Origin: Amaurobius ferox
Taxonomy: Eukaryota > Arthropoda > Arachnida > Araneae > Amaurobiidae
Length of the DNA: 64,000 bases
Assembly (NCBI GenBank): GCA_951213105.1
Contig: OX578138.1
Coordinates: 89,940,914 to 90,004,913, forward strand
Reading direction: 5' to 3'
The translations under genes and the position numbers were made by a program. The first letter of the stretch is position 1. Each line of letters begins with the position of its first letter. Of the stretch, positions 1 through 10,225 are shown piece by piece. The notes beneath the pieces were generated by a model. It worked only from the letters and a program-made list of their open reading frames with translations. It was not told the origin of the DNA and did not search any database.

Positions 1-732
1 ACTATTAAGTTAACCACTACTTCATTTTGGCAATAAAAAGCTGTTTCTTTACACGGTTTTAAAAACCCTACATTTCAAATAGCGAAAGTGGCAATGGTAT
101 ACCTTAATAAAGCTAAAATGTGTATTAAACTTAGCTACATTATGAACAAAATGTGCATAGTTTTAAATTTAATTAATTAAAATAGAGTTGTGTCCTTAAA
201 AGCTAAACTATAATTAAAAAGTATCGTATTAAATGCAAAAACAATATTTTTGTGGGTGAATTTCATTATTCGTGCACTACTGTATACTGTTCAAACATGA
301 ATTTTGTAACATTGAATTCGTTCTTATAGACAAAAAAAACTTTCTAAAATTTAAATTTTCTGTTAATACACTTGTGATTTGTGGATGTTGCCATTTCAAG
401 AGAAAAATATTCACTAAAGAGTTATTTTATGCATAAAAATTATATCACTAATACAAAATTAAAAAAACGTTACTATTTCTTACTCTAGATTTGGCACTGG
501 CTGCAGCAACGATGAGTAAAACTGGAAAAAGAAATATACACATATGAATAAAACACTTTAAATTATTATTCGATAATAAAATGTAAGATAATTATATGTC
601 CATGTTGCACAATCTTTTAATATAAATATTGAAAGTAACAGCCTTTACCCTTGCATTATTTAAATAATTTCTTAATTGCGACTTTATTTAATGAAAATAT
701 GTTTTATATTGACCAGAACATCCAAATATGAT
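1..732. other. AT-rich non-coding DNA
   Basis: I see no gene, repeat family or RNA here. It is AT-rich sequence with short A and T runs; the only open frames are short and without recognisable motifs. Confidence 0.6.
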
Positions 733-834
733 TATGACAGGTGATATTGTATATGACAGGTGATATTGTAATTGGATAACGATATGATAACATATTACAA
801 TATGATAACATATTACGATATGATAACATATTAC
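733..834. repeat. short tandem repeats (about 20-bp and 17-bp units)
   Basis: Two adjacent small tandem repeats. ATGACAGGTGATATTGTA occurs twice at about 735-770. A 17-bp unit containing ATGATAACATATTAC then occurs three times at about 783-834. Both can be read directly. They look like slippage products and translate to a repetitive peptide that is not a real gene. Confidence 0.8.
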
Positions 835-3030
835 ATCCAGATCTTTCGATATGACTGGAGAAACTTTCTGGCTTTAATACACTTCAGCATACTTTATTAC
901 ATTCATATGATAAAAATGACTAAGCATCATTTATTTCTAATTCAAAATTATAAATAGTTTTTATATTTGCATTTTACATTTTATTTTTACACACTGGATA
1001 AGAAAATAAGATGTGAATTTCAAATATATAATACGGTTTTTCTTTTATAGAATGATTCATCTGGAAATAGAAACAATTTATCAGTTACACAAACCAATTT
1101 ATGAAGTGTATACTTTTAATGATTTGATAATATTCCTTAAAATAATTGTCTTATTCTTTAACAAACAGAGTATTTCACATTGTTTAAATCAGCAGTAAGA
1201 TCAAATATTTAAAAAATAAAAACCATATTTGCATATATATATATGATTTTAATTTTAAAGTTTAGATTCATACTTATGATTTTATGTAAGTTTCTAATTA
1301 AAGTCTAGAAATATAAATAACTTATTTCTTGATTGTTGCCTTAAATTGTGTTGCTACCAGTTTTATTCAAGGTGACAAGTCAATCTAGGAATTACACTAG
1401 TACAACATACACATCAGTTGTTTTTGAAATTAAAGTCGTTATTTTGTAATCGCATATTCTTAAGTTTTTTATGTTAAGATCTTAAAACCTGGAACAATTA
1501 GATTATTTGGCTAGAAAATTTACAGACAAAGGCGTTACGGGCAAAATTATTTGATTTTTAAATAACATATATGATGTAAATAATACACAAACATTATTTT
1601 TTACTAATATAAAAGCATAGCATATTTGATACGGTAAGAGTTGCTGAAAAATCAAGCTCATCTTTTAGGTGAGAAATAACTGTTATAGTGACAAAGTGGT
1701 TCTTAAAGTGATAGAGTGACTGTTAAAGTGACTACATACTTTCATGGTTAAAAGTAAACTAAAAGACCAAGGGAATCACATTAAAAATGCTATGGTAAAA
1801 ATTTACATTTAAATGATATCACTATCAAGAATACCTTCTCATTACTTATAAAGTTAAATTTTTTTATGCACTTATGTATGCCTATGTATGAGAATGATGT
1901 GTATGATGAATGTATGAATGTATGAGAATGATGTGCTGATATAAGTTTTAGTTTCATACGTTGTTGAATCAGTTGCATAAGTTGTTAATATAAATGAATT
2001 ATTACAGTATGTATAATTCTATACATTTTAGCATACATTTTAATTGAATTATCATATATATTTTTCATTCGTATCTGATATATTTTTCATTCAAATTTAT
2101 TTTAAAGCATATATAAATATAATTTCAATTTAATTTAAAATTTACAAAATAATTGAACTATTTTATTTTGTTATTAATAGTTTTAAACTCCAGATAATAA
2201 ACTGACCCACATATAGGAACGAAAATAAAATTATAAAAATAATGTGTTTTCAGAAATAAAATTATTAATTAGGCATTAAATATCTTTTTTTTTTGTAGCA
2301 TACATTAAATTTAAATATATTAATTTATAATAATAATAGTGGTACTTAATAAAAATAATTATTTTATGAGTAATTTAATAAATCTTAATGCTGAATAAAA
2401 AATGCAACATTATAATTATTTAAATTTCTGTATGCAAGAATTCAGGGAACATATTGTCATTGCAATTTATATATATAAAAACATATAGTTAGTAATATAG
2501 AGTATTAAAAAGTATAAATTTAACGTTTCAAATCCAAAGAAATATTATCAATTTGTATTTTATAAATACGCGAATTTTGAAGAAAAAAAACCCTTTTAAA
2601 CCAGCAAAATATGAAATATTTGCACCTGATTCAAAATTATCATAATACTCGATGCGCTGTATATACATATAAACGATTGAAAACGCTATATTTAAAGAAA
2701 AATCTACTTACCACAAAACGCTATGGACTTCATATTGGTTAGATATCTACAAAAAAATGTTAAACATTAGATGTATTTCTTTTAATATAAATCTATATAC
2801 ATCTCTATACAATCTATGCACATCTCTTAATATAAATCTATATACTCTAATATACATTAAACAACAAAATATATAAACGTTTAATAATATTATTAACTTA
2901 AGCTTTCAGGTACTGCTACGAAATCAGAAGGAGGAGAATAAAGTGATTTCTGGAAGGATAAAATTTACTTTGATTCCCGATTGAATGAACAGTTTTGAAA
3001 ATCTTAATAATAGTTGAAATGATACGATAT
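835..3030. other. AT-rich non-coding DNA
   Basis: No gene is supported. The only small structure is a direct repeat of TGTATGAGAATGATGTG at 1885-1901 and 1919-1935. The rest is low-complexity AT-rich DNA. Confidence 0.6.
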
Positions 3031-3034
3031 AAAT

Positions 3035-3225
3035 TATATTCAGTGGTGTATCCAGACTCTCTTTTTAGTGGGGAGGGGCTAAGATTTTTTTTTAATTTCG
3101 TATATTGATATAATATGTGTATATATATGTACAATTTAGGTAATATGTCATTTTATCGAGTACAGACGATTTCATTATGGGGACTAAAGCCCCCTAACCC
3201 CTCCGCGACCAGCTAGTGATTATAT
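3035..3225. mobile_element. possible small MITE-like element
   Basis: A segment bounded by a left block with GTGGGGAGGGGCTAAG (about 3068-3083) and a right block with GGACTAAAGCCCCCTAACCC (about 3180-3199), which is roughly the reverse complement. The GC-rich ends in very AT-rich surroundings and the inverted arrangement suggest a short inverted-repeat element about 190 bp long. I cannot define the target duplication or the exact ends, so the class is unknown. Confidence 0.3.
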
Positions 3226-3889
3226 GATACTCTTAAATCTGCATCTCAATCTCTGTGACAGAGGACAAGTATGTGTAATGAGAGCTCATAAGGCAATATT
3301 AAATGTCTTGAGCTGGAGAAGTCTTTAGCTCAATGCTATGATACTGACATACCATGATTTGGCCCCGGTTGATTTCACTTTCTCGTTACGTATGCCTAGA
3401 ATTTACTTGTTTTGAACGGCTTGATCCTTGTTCGAGCACTGAATGGTTCCCCTTAAGGAAATGCACAGTGGCCGATTTTATTACAGAAATACACGGTGGG
3501 CGTTTTTATTAAAGAAAATCCATGTTGTCAAAGGTGGATTTCTCTCACAAAAAAGTTTGTGAAAGTATTTTTGCACTGAAATATAATACTTTTTTTTAAA
3601 AAATAACGCCGTACATGCCTTTATTTTGGTATGTATTCACATGGTACAGTGTAATTATTTTAATTACTCATATTAAGTTAAAAAAATATTTATCCGAGGA
3701 AACTAACAAAATATATCCACAATTTAAGAAAGTAGGTAAATGTGTTGCTACTGAGGACTAACTAAGCAGTAATCTAAATTGAATCTAAATAATGATAAAG
3801 AACGAAAAACCAGAAAAAAAAATAATTCTTATTATGATAGGAACCATTTAGCTCATAATATAGTTTCGAAGATAACTTATATACTTAGT
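3226..3889. other. non-coding DNA without recognised features
   Basis: No gene or repeat family is recognised here. There are no long reading frames and no transposase-like motifs. Confidence 0.5.
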
Positions 3890-4005
3890 AACTTATACGG
3901 TAACACTATATGGTTAGTAACTCATATGGTAACACTATATGGTTAGTAACTTATGGTAACACTATATGGTTAGTAACTTATGGTAACACTATATGGTTAG
4001 ATACT
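3890..4005. repeat. minisatellite, about 27-bp unit, about 4 copies
   Basis: The phrase GGTAACACTATATGGTTAG followed by TAACTTAT recurs about four times head to tail with a period of about 27 bp. The first copies are slightly diverged (TAACTCATAT) and the last are near identical, as expected for a minisatellite growing by slippage or unequal exchange. No coding potential. Confidence 0.85.
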
Positions 4006-4427
4006 TAAACCAGCATTTCAAATAATATTTTGAATGATCATATATATATAGAAATTAATACATCATAATAAATCAAAATATGCTCATCATATAAGCAATT
4101 GTTACATGTATTACAAATATGTATATTGTTTTATTACATGTAATAAATCAATTATTACATATAAGATTTCATATTTAAAGTATTCAGATAAGATTTCTGA
4201 CATTTATTATTGAAAATAAGAATATACGAAATTTTAACGTCTGTAACCACACAACTGCAATAGATACTGGTAATACTGTGTACTCCATGACGTAGAACAG
4301 TAATAATTTCATGAGTAATAAGGAGTGATTAAGCCCTATCGGCAAGTTTAGGGCTGTGGACATTATACTGCAGCCTCATACTTTTTCTTTCTTTCTAATC
4401 CAGATTGTCCGATCTACCAGAAGGTGT

Positions 4428-4810
4428 TGTTGTTGAGACCCAGACCGTCCGACCTACCAGAAAGGTGTAAGGTAACTGTTTGGACGGCCGGGAAGTGCCA
4501 CCCAATTTAGACCGGAACCCAGTGGGGGAGGCATCCACAGGGACCGTACCCTCCTTCCCCTACCACCAACCTCTCGGAAGGACTTACGGACCCACATGTT
4601 TAACGTGATCGTACTCCGCATGAACACGGCGGCAGTTCTGGCAGCGGTGAGAATCGCGCGCTAACCACTGGGCTGCCGCGCCCGAAAAGAGCCAACAACA
4701 CGCGGTGTTCAAAGGTGGTCACCCACCCAAGTACTAACCGCGCCCGATGCTGCCTGACTTCGGTGATCTAACGAGAACCGGTGTTTTCAGCACGGTACGG
4801 TCGTTGGCCT
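4428..4810 (-). mobile_element. 5S rRNA-derived SINE, full length
   Basis: A SINE read on the minus strand. It begins with a 5S rRNA-like head (4808 down to 4690), continues through a GC-rich body with a tRNA box-A-like stretch (AGCCCAGTGGTTAGCGC), and ends in a hairpin (4490 down to 4443) followed by a short (CAA)n tail. Target-site duplications of 14 bp, CTACCAGAAGGTGT, lie at 4414-4427 and 4811-4824. This is the signature of LINE-mediated retroposition. The 5S head would supply an internal RNA polymerase III type 1 promoter. A second, 5'-truncated copy lies at 48488-48840 and shorter tail fragments lie elsewhere in the window. The target duplication itself resembles the SINE tail, so the element seems to have landed in an older tail fragment. 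Confidence 0.9.
4690..4808 (-). pseudogene. 5S rRNA-like head of the SINE
   Basis: On the minus strand this segment reads as a nearly complete 5S rRNA. It starts GCCAACGACC, has CACCGGTTCTCGTTAGATCA and CACCGAAGTCAGGCAGCAT (the helix III/loop A and box A region), then GGTTAGTACTTGGGTGGGTG (box C region), and ends near TGTTGTTGGCT. Length is about 119 nt, the usual 5S length. Changes from typical animal 5S and the direct continuation into the SINE body show it is the promoter head of a retroposon, not a working 5S gene. Confidence 0.85.
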
Positions 4811-4824
4811 CTACCAGAAGGTGT

Positions 4825-5407
4825 ACAGAAGTCCAATGCCCATGGTATTTGATCTTAGAAACTCCAAGAAAGCTACGTTGAACCACTGATAACTATGGCG
4901 GTTATTACAAATGTTTTCAAATCGCAGTGAATTTTCTTAATATCACTGGAGTTGACAGCTATTCAGTGCTTAAGAGCTCTAACGAGACCAAATCAGGTGC
5001 ACGGATGCTGGTGAGAGCATACTTTCAATTTTGGAAAGCTTCTGTAACTTTCGAACTCGTAAATGCTAAGATACTTAAATGTATTATTTTACAATACTTT
5101 AAATTATTTTAAACTGTTCTCAAAAATTAAATTAACAAAATAGAAAATACATGTCTGTAATAGGTTTTTGGTTGATTTTTTCACTCAACTACCGTTTTCG
5201 CACGCACATGGTTATTTAACGGAATCATATAGTTTAAAGAGAATTGCAAAATACTGTGAACTTCCTTGCATACTCACGATTTTCCTATTGTATACATAAT
5301 ATAAACCTTATATCTGTGGGTTCCAAGACACCGTTAACCATTTGAATACATGGAAATTGATTTTAATTGTTCAGAGTCCATACAATAGATTGGACATACC
5401 AGCATGT
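4825..5407. other. non-coding DNA without recognised features
   Basis: I see no gene. A 61-codon open frame (4927-5112) has no family resemblance and normal AT-rich composition. Confidence 0.5.
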
Positions 5408-5470
5408 TGACACCTAGATTGGCCGACCTACCAGAAAGGTGTAAGGTAACTGCTTGGACGGATGGCGGCA
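5408..5470 (-). mobile_element. fragment of SINE tail hairpin
   Basis: A short stretch matching the tail of the 5S-SINE, containing GACCTACCAGAAAGGTGTAA and GGTAACTGCTTGGACGG. On the minus strand it reads CGTCC, then the middle hairpin, then GGTCGG, so it is mostly the hairpin without the 5S head. Target-site duplications are not clear, and both ends have diverged, so this is probably an old copy. Confidence 0.7.
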
Positions 5471-6182
5471 TTCCAACATGTGTAATATTATTCAGTTATT
5501 TAATTTAACATGTACCGGTTTATAATTCTAGATACAATCTACCGAATGGTATACCTAACCGGCTGTATGGCTATATCTGACCTATTAGAATTGTCACCTC
5601 AGTAGGCGAAAGATAAGCAATATGTAATTTTAATCTTAACTTGTCATATTCGAACAGTATCTACAATGGGTGATGATAAATATATCTATGTCACATAAGA
5701 ATATATTCTATGATACCCTAAGTATACACGGATATTCATAGTGACTTGGAATATATGGTAAACAGTATGCCATTCCGGAGACTATTTTAATTCCTCTTCG
5801 TCAATGTTTAAACTACATGCGAATAAAACTAGTTCTGGAGTAATAAATCCATTTAAAAAGATCTTAATCATTCAAGAGCAAAACGGAAACTAAATAATCC
5901 AAATTATTTTTGCGACGAATTAATACCTAAATTGATTATGCCAAATATGTTTTAACATTACAATGAGTCGATTTTAAGAAAACTTTGAAAACGATAATAT
6001 TCTTAAAACATTGAAAAATCTGATCACTTAGTTTTGTTGTTTCTTTTATGGATCTTAGAAACATTTCAAAATCTAGTCATGATTTTATTATGGACTGCAG
6101 TACGTACTATATCATCCCCATTACTTTTTTTAAATAGCATGCGATCGATGATGGAATAAGTTCTAGGATAACAAAACTCTAT
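5471..6182. other. AT-rich non-coding DNA downstream of promoter-like island
   Basis: No exon or repeat is recognised. If the minus-strand first exon proposed at 6189-6255 is real, this stretch would be the start of its first intron. Confidence 0.4.
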
Positions 6183-6255
6183 ACTTACGTGATGTAGAGA
6201 AGTTATCCTCCAATGAAACTTTGCAAACTCTGAGGAGAAGGAGATGCGTGATGCT
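6183..6255 (-). other. candidate first exon with splice donor (minus strand)
   Basis: About 28-35 bp downstream of a TATA box (6284-6276) the minus strand carries a short GC-richer segment. It ends in a consensus 5' splice site with GTAAGT at 6188-6183, so the exon would run from about 6255 to 6189. TCA-type initiator matches occur near 6250. An ATG at 6266 lies upstream of the expected transcription start and is probably not used, so this is likely 5' UTR. I cannot identify the gene. No downstream exon is recognisable within the window, and the island could instead be part of a transposon promoter or solo LTR. Confidence 0.35.
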
Positions 6256-6275
6256 TCATCTTCCATCCGGCAGCT

Positions 6276-6371
6276 CTATTTATACTTGGATTCTCTTCCA
6301 CGTGCGAGCACTGGACACGTGCAGATCAGCCAATAAGCGTCCAGGAAAAAGTGTGCCAGGGTGGGCGGAAC
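6276..6371 (-). promoter_or_regulatory. RNA polymerase II core promoter-like cluster
   Basis: Read on the minus strand, in order: a GC box (GTTCCGCCCACCCT, 6371-6358), an inverted CCAAT (ATTGG, 6334-6330), two palindromic E-boxes CACGTG (6321-6316 and 6304-6299), and TATAAATAG (6284-6276). The order and spacing match a TATA-type animal promoter firing leftwards, and a GTAAGT donor follows about 90 bp downstream of the TATA box. The base composition is clearly less AT-rich than the flanks. The motifs are directly visible; promoter activity is inferred. Confidence 0.5.
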
Positions 6372-6660
6372 ATGAGATGTTCGGACAAGTCGCATCTTTC
6401 GACTTTTTTCTTGTTACTTTTTGTTCTTAGGTTTCCGTCGTTTTCCCCTTAAACTTTCTCTTTCTCCTTTTTGGTAGATCTGGAGGGTTTTTCTCTTGTT
6501 TCGGTATTGAGCAGTCACCGGGTAATTGCTGGGTTGGGAAATTGGTTAGAAGACGGTTTTGTGAGTTTGCCAATATTCAAAGGTGCTGCGGTGAGTCGCG
6601 TTCAGTGAGATACAGGAGATTAGTGATCGGTTCGTTTATGATATACGATTTAATCAAAGT
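6372..6660 (+). other. GC-richer flank with plus-strand splice-donor-like sites
   Basis: The less AT-rich composition of the island continues to the right. GTGAGT occurs at 6561-6566 and again at 6591-6596 (context GCTGCG/GTGAGT), good matches to a plus-strand 5' splice site. Together with the leftward TATA promoter this hints at divergent transcription from one island. No open frame or known protein is seen. Confidence 0.25.
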
Positions 6661-7506
6661 ATGGATAATTAAATTTTTAGTTCAGATTTAAATGCGTATA
6701 GATTAGATGAGGATCGACGAATGGAAAAATAGTGTAGAAATAATATATTTTTAAAAAATTTAATTTAAATGACTTTCCACGGTATTTCAATGTACGTATA
6801 TTTTTACTGTAATGTAAATAATATTTTTAATTTTAAGAAGAAGAAATTATTCATTTTAAAAATAAAAATATTTGTGAGTTTTGGAAGAAAAATAATTTGT
6901 TTAAGCAAGAAACATGACTTTTACTTTTACTGCCATTAATATTATGTGTACAAGGAGAGTACTGCGATAGAGACTGAAATTTAAAATCGAGTTTTCGAAC
7001 AATCTGCAAGTTTTAGAAACCCTAGATAACGAATCAACATTTTTTTAGCATATAGTGTGTTTATGTGTTTATCTTTCTGTTTGTGCAAGTATGCATCCAT
7101 TTTAACTCAACTGTCTCACCAAATTTGGAGAGAAGTGACTGAAGGGTTATACGTATACTGATATGATTTTGATACAATATAGATAAATCAAACTGAAAAT
7201 TTTTCGGATTGGTCGGCGTGAATGGAAATATTTGAAATATAAATATGGTCATATATATTATTAAAAATTTTTTTTTTCCGCAATTTGGACAAAACGAATT
7301 AAACATACGCATTTTGTTACTTTTTATGAGTTGTTTCTTTATATGACATGATTCTTGGAAATTCAGTTAATTTAAACGTAATTTTAAAATGCGAAAATAA
7401 AAGCACATTATTTTAAAATTGCAAATTTATATTCTGAATTGTAATTACACTATTAACGTTACTAAAGAAAAATAAGAATAACACACACACATACATACGC
7501 ACACAC
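6661..7506. other. AT-rich non-coding DNA
   Basis: No gene recognised. Text around 7070-7200 resembles the interior of arthropod non-autonomous repeats (a 'caccaaatttgg' type phrase), but I cannot delimit an element. Confidence 0.4.
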
Positions 7507-7651
<145 letters not shown>

Positions 7652-7789
7652 ATCTCGAAAACACAGGTTTATAGCATATAAATTATAGCATTTGATTTTA
7701 TATAAAATATATATTAAAGCCTATTTTTTAAACATTTTATACCATAAATATTTTACGTTTTTCAAATTTCAAAGAAAATGTTAATGGTA

Positions 7790-8010
7790 TTTTGCTGGCC
7801 CGATTTAGTTTCAATTCAATAGGCCCGTTATGTTTACTTTATTAAACAATCTTACCAAATTTTATATGAATATCACATAGGCTGACAGACACAGACATTG
7901 CCAGAAATATTGATTTATTTCCAGGGATATTCGAAACGAGTAAATCGATCAACTCTAAGAATCAATTTTTTCATGCCGTCATAATACGTACACTTTACAT
8001 ATATTATGTG
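7790..8010. mobile_element. fragment of hairpin/microsatellite-type repeat
   Basis: Contains the phrase style 'ccaaattttatatgaatatc' followed by GCTGACAGACACAGACATTG, the same layout (target-like phrase, then a CAGA-rich tract) as the H1, H2 and A repeats of this window. Probably a degraded copy of a related non-autonomous element. No ends are defined. Confidence 0.3.
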
Positions 8011-8579
8011 TTGCAGGAAAATCAAAAGTCATTCCTGCATTTTGTGTTTTTATTGAAATATTATATTACTTCAATTAGGTGTAAAATAATAATTCATTTT
8101 CAGCTAATTTCGTGAAGAAACGTGATAAACGCGTTTTCAAGTTTGTCGATATTTTTGTTAATACTGTTTCAATAAAGTTTCGAAGATGTTTTTCTTAAAC
8201 TTTCTTTTGATTGCTTAGGAAGATATCACATATTTGTATTGTTCACACATATTTGTATCATTAAACATTTATTTTATTCTCACATATCTGTTCTCACATA
8301 TTTTATTCTCACATATTTTATTCTCTCATATTTGTAATATTCAACAGTAGATGGATAATTTCTAGATCAGTAAATTAGCTGAAACAAAAATTCTGGGGAA
8401 TAACCAATATAAAATAACTGAAGTGCGGCTTAACAGGAGTTTCTCATAATAAAATTAATTTTATTTTTTATTTTTCAAATTTTGCATGAAAAAATTTAAA
8501 AATTGGTAACGTGGGTCTAAGTTATTACAACTATAGCATGTTATCATTCACTCTAAAGGGCTTGTAAAATCTTTTGATC

Positions 8580-9120
8580 GATACCATACTTGACAATTTA
8601 CCCGCCGGGGGATAACTTGCCCCACAAAGGGGGGGGGGGACAAATAATTTCACGAACAAAAAACATTATATAAGGGCTATTTTGCACAGCAATGATTGAA
8701 TCTATCAAGTCTCGTGTTCACTGAGACATAAATAAATCATTTTATTCATAATTATGTTAAATTGTGTCATATGCTGCCATGATTATGAATATATAATTAC
8801 GAAGAAATTTTGCTCGATGAAATTTCTACAAATGAATTTCGCTCAATTTTTCTGTGAATGAATTTCGCTCAATTTTTGTACGAATGAATTTCGCTGAATT
8901 TTTCTACGAATAAATTTACGAAAATTTTCGGTCGAATTAAAAAAAAAGTATTATCTATTTCTAGATTTTTTGATGACGAAGCCGGATATAAAGTTTTGGG
9001 AAAATCCATTATAAGAAATCGACCACAGACATCATACAGACAGACGGACACCACTCCGAAAATATTCAAAGTCTTAACATATATTTCCAACAAAATCTCG
9101 AAATCGAAAGTTTTCGTGAA
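8580..9120 (+). mobile_element. interspersed repeat copy (family shared with 35330-35800)
   Basis: The left part (CCGGGGGATAACTTGCCCC, a poly-G run, then a phrase ending in 'tatgctgccat') matches the arrangement at 35341-35510: a GGGGTTACTCCCC block, then 'atgtcaaatttgtaccatgctgcc'. Both continue through an 'aaaatccat' phrase into a cacagac/cagacagac tract (here about 9020-9052). No protein is encoded. The element class is unknown; the layout resembles the other microsatellite-bearing non-autonomous repeats here. Confidence 0.5.
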
Positions 9121-9504
9121 AGCATTCTTTCGCAATACTATGCATAAGAAAGTAAAAATTTGTTGATACGAGTTATGCTAGGTTAACAGTTAATAAGCGA
9201 TGCCGTATCACTGTCTATTAGCACTGAATTAACAATGAATTTCTCAATGTATTTCTTTGGCATATCGTCCTTCGGAAGCCTCGGCCATAATATTTTCCCA
9301 ACCACAAAAATTATTTTTCATAGTTGAAAACAAATCTTTACTGAAATTAAGTGATATACATATATTTATTTTACATCGTTCAGATATTTATGAAGTGGTA
9401 AAAAAGAGACTAGAAAACACAAATGTGATACATTTCTTTAGGTCGCCTTCAGTATTGTATAATTTTATCCCCAGGATTCAAACTATCAACTTGTGACATT
9501 ATTT

Positions 9505-10225
9505 AGTGATTATTGCATATGGAATTGAAAGAACTTCAGGAATAAGTATTATTCTTTTTCGCTGAATATTGCACATGAATTTGAAAGATCTTCAGAAATG
9601 AGTATTATGCATTGCCACTGTGTATTGGACATGTAGTTGAAAGAACTTACGGTGACAAGTATAAACTTTTTCACTGAGTATTGAATATGGCGTTTAAAGA
9701 ACTTATTAAAGAGTATTATGCTTTTTCACTGAATATTTCACATGAATTTGAAAGAGCTTTAGAAATAAGTATTATGCATTGTCACTTTATATTGGATTTG
9801 AAGTTGAAAGAACTTCGGAGATAAGTATAAGGCTTTTTCACTGGGTATTGCATATGAAGCTGAAAGAACTTCTAAAAAATGTATTATGCCTTTCCACTAA
9901 ATATAGCACATGAATTTAAAAGAACTTCATGAATAAGTATTATGCCTTTTCACTGTGTATTGGGCATGAAGTTGCTGTTGTTGTTGAGGCCCAAACCGTC
10001 CGACCTACCAGAAAGGTGTAAGGAAACTGTTTGGACGGCCGGGAAGTGCTACCCAATTTAGACCGGAACCCTGTGGGGGGACATGAAGTTGAAAGAACTT
10101 CACGTATAACTATTAAGATTTTTCAGTGAGTATTGAGCATAGATTTAAAAGAACTTCAGGATAATTATTATGTCAGTTCACTCCTGTATTCGATATGAAG
10201 TTAAAGGAACTTCAGGAATAAATTG
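9505..10225. repeat. satellite of about 56-bp monomers in trimeric higher order
   Basis: About eleven diverged monomers, each containing an AGTATTATGC-TTTTTCACTG-GTATTG-CATGAA-TTGAAAGAACTTC motif series. Every third monomer is more alike: the CATGAATTT anchor falls at 9574, 9741 and 9909, giving spacings of 167 and 168 bp. So a three-monomer higher-order repeat is present, close to one nucleosome length. A truncated 5S-SINE with target duplication interrupts it at 9975-10081. No coding sequence. Confidence 0.8.
9975..10081 (-). mobile_element. 5'-truncated 5S-SINE inside the satellite
   Basis: A 107-bp tail of the 5S-SINE on the minus strand: body fragment, the GGCCGTCC hairpin, and a (CAA)n-type tail. 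It is flanked by the 10-bp duplication CATGAAGTTG at 9965-9974 and 10082-10091. The 5S head is missing, as expected from incomplete reverse transcription. It landed in a satellite monomer. Confidence 0.88.

Noticed and set aside
4690..4808. A functional 5S rRNA gene.
   Set aside because: It lies inside a retroposed unit with target duplications and has substitutions and a downstream SINE body instead of a T-run terminator.
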